Shown here: positions 13,999-14,584 of the stretch, one piece after another
Layout: each line of letters opens with the position of its first letter
Position numbering within the stretch: the first letter of the stretch is position 1
NCBI GenBank assembly: GCA_007124395.1
Contig: SLFF01000408.1
Span: forward strand, 1 to 14,584
Reading direction: 5' to 3'
Origin: Thermomicrobiaceae bacterium
Lineage (GTDB): Bacteria > Chloroflexota > Chloroflexia > Thermomicrobiales > Thermomicrobiaceae
Length of the DNA: 14,584 bases
Position numbers and translations under genes: made by a program
Notes under the pieces: generated by a model
Told to the model about the DNA's origin: nothing
Seen by the model: only the letters and a program-made list of their open reading frames with translations
The model's database searches: none

Positions 13999-14584
13999 CG
14001 GTGCCCACCAGATTTCTCTTTGAGCGACGAGAGTATCGCCGCGTCTCGGTTCAGGCCAACAGATCCCATGACCTGCCTGACGATCCAGTCGACGTGTGCC
14101 TCGGTCAGCGTTCGGTCGGTTACCACCCGCAGAATGATCAACCCTTCGGAGATCTCTTCGAAGCGGGTTTCGATCGTGAACGGTGACTCGCCGAGTACCT
14201 GGCGCAAGCGCGCAAGCCGCTCGAGGCTGACATCTCCATTGAAGTTTACCCACCAGCGCTCCAGTTGTTCATCCCCGGCATCCTGGAAGCACTGATATAC
14301 ACCGGGTCGATTCGGCTGCTGGCGACTTTCCTGGATGTCGGAAGCCGCCCAACTGCCCGATTTCGTATGCGTGGAGTGGGTGTCACCCCCACTGGCTCGC
14401 GGCAGGTGTGACTCAGTTACGGGTTCGGTGGCTGGTCGTCTGAGTGGTGACGCGGCGAGCGGTGGGCGTGTGAACTCCGCCGGATCGAAGGCAACGATGT
14501 GCCCGCCGATGTGGAACTCGTCATTACCAGCTTGCTGGTCTGCTGGATCTGATTCGGACTGAATCTTCTCGTCAGCTTCATCAA
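13974..14584 (-). CDS. Unrecognised protein, C-terminal 202 residues (partial, runs off right edge)
   Basis: An open minus-strand frame enters at the right edge and stays open for 202 codons to a stop at 13974-13976. I do not recognise the family. The first part (about residues 1-95) is acidic, then rich in Pro, Ser, Thr and Arg, and looks like a disordered linker. Residues about 108-172 look folded. A strand (RWWVNFNG), a helix (SLERLARLRQVL), two strands (FTIETRFEEIS and LIILRVVTD) and a helix (LTEAHVDWIVRQVM) suggest a small beta-alpha-beta-beta-alpha domain of the ferredoxin/ACT-like kind. That is fold inference only. The sequence has protein-like composition in this frame and overlaps the DUF4388 start by 25 bases. 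Both support a real gene that is cotranscribed with the DUF4388 pair and probably functions with them. Confidence 0.7.
   Translation of the reverse strand, partial: DEADEKIQSESDPADQQAGNDEFHIGGHIVAFDPAEFTRPPLAASPLRRPATEPVTESHLPRASGGDTHSTHTKSGSWAASDIQESRQQPNRPGVYQCFQDAGDEQLERWWVNFNGDVSLERLARLRQVLGESPFTIETRFEEISEGLIILRVVTDRTLTEAHVDWIVRQVMGSVGLNRDAAILSSLKEKSGGHRWASTAIL

Noticed and set aside
13999..14253. N-terminal extension of the short DUF4388 protein by 85 residues
   Set aside because: The extension is Arg-rich and non-homologous. The same DNA encodes the C-terminus of the upstream gene in another frame, and an ATG with a ribosome site exists at 13998.
1..14584. CRISPR arrays, tRNA/rRNA genes, insertion sequences, toxin-antitoxin pairs
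   Set aside because: No regularly spaced repeats, RNA-gene signatures, transposase frames or small paired genes were seen on either strand.

Overview
The window comes from a moderately GC-rich bacterial chromosome. The three DUF4388 (PATAN-like) proteins, a HIT-Nudix fusion, a class 2 dihydroorotate dehydrogenase and stand-alone Wzz-like genes with a separate CpsD-like gene fit a Chloroflexota (Thermomicrobia-like) genome. That assignment is inference from gene style, not a database match. No RNA gene, insertion sequence, CRISPR array or prophage gene is visible, and no gap between genes exceeds 300 bases. The DNA is strikingly rich in GATC.

Left part (1-3933): the C-terminal half of an MFS transporter runs in from the left edge (+). 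It converges on pyrD (-), which lies behind a class I methyltransferase (-), probably as a two-gene unit. A divergent M20 metallopeptidase (+) follows. Its best start is the GTG at 2554, and a recognisable promoter lies about 40 bases upstream of the predicted transcript start. A GC-rich hairpin at 3964-3989 separates it from the next block.

Middle minus-strand operon (7154 down to 4018): HIT-Nudix fusion protein, then a secreted SGNH/GDSL hydrolase (ATGA overlap), then a DUF4388 protein with a winged-helix-like segment. A 259-base divergent intergenic region (7155-7413) carries extended -10 promoter candidates facing both ways.

Right plus-strand operon (7414-12164): this is an exopolysaccharide or capsule assembly operon. 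In order it holds a polyprenyl-phosphate sugar-1-phosphate transferase (initiating enzyme), a GT4 glycosyltransferase, two Wzz-like chain-length proteins that overlap by four bases, and a CpsD/BY-kinase homologue that has lost its Walker A lysine, its Walker B aspartate and the tyrosine tail. The last protein is best read as a pseudokinase. No flippase or polymerase is in the window.

Right minus-strand cluster (14584 down to 12185): an unrecognised protein cut by the right edge, then two paralogous DUF4388 proteins. Both paralogues contain two tandem 24-residue repeats of the R(I/L)G...G...Q type, resembling the cyclic-di-GMP-binding MshEN motif of GspE/PilB-type ATPases. The cluster converges on the polysaccharide operon with only 20 bases between stop codons and no clear terminator. 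The most interesting hypothesis is that polysaccharide export here is controlled by a catalytically dead CpsD-like protein and by MshEN-like/PATAN adaptor proteins, possibly sensing c-di-GMP. The motifs are visible in the sequence; the regulatory link is inference.
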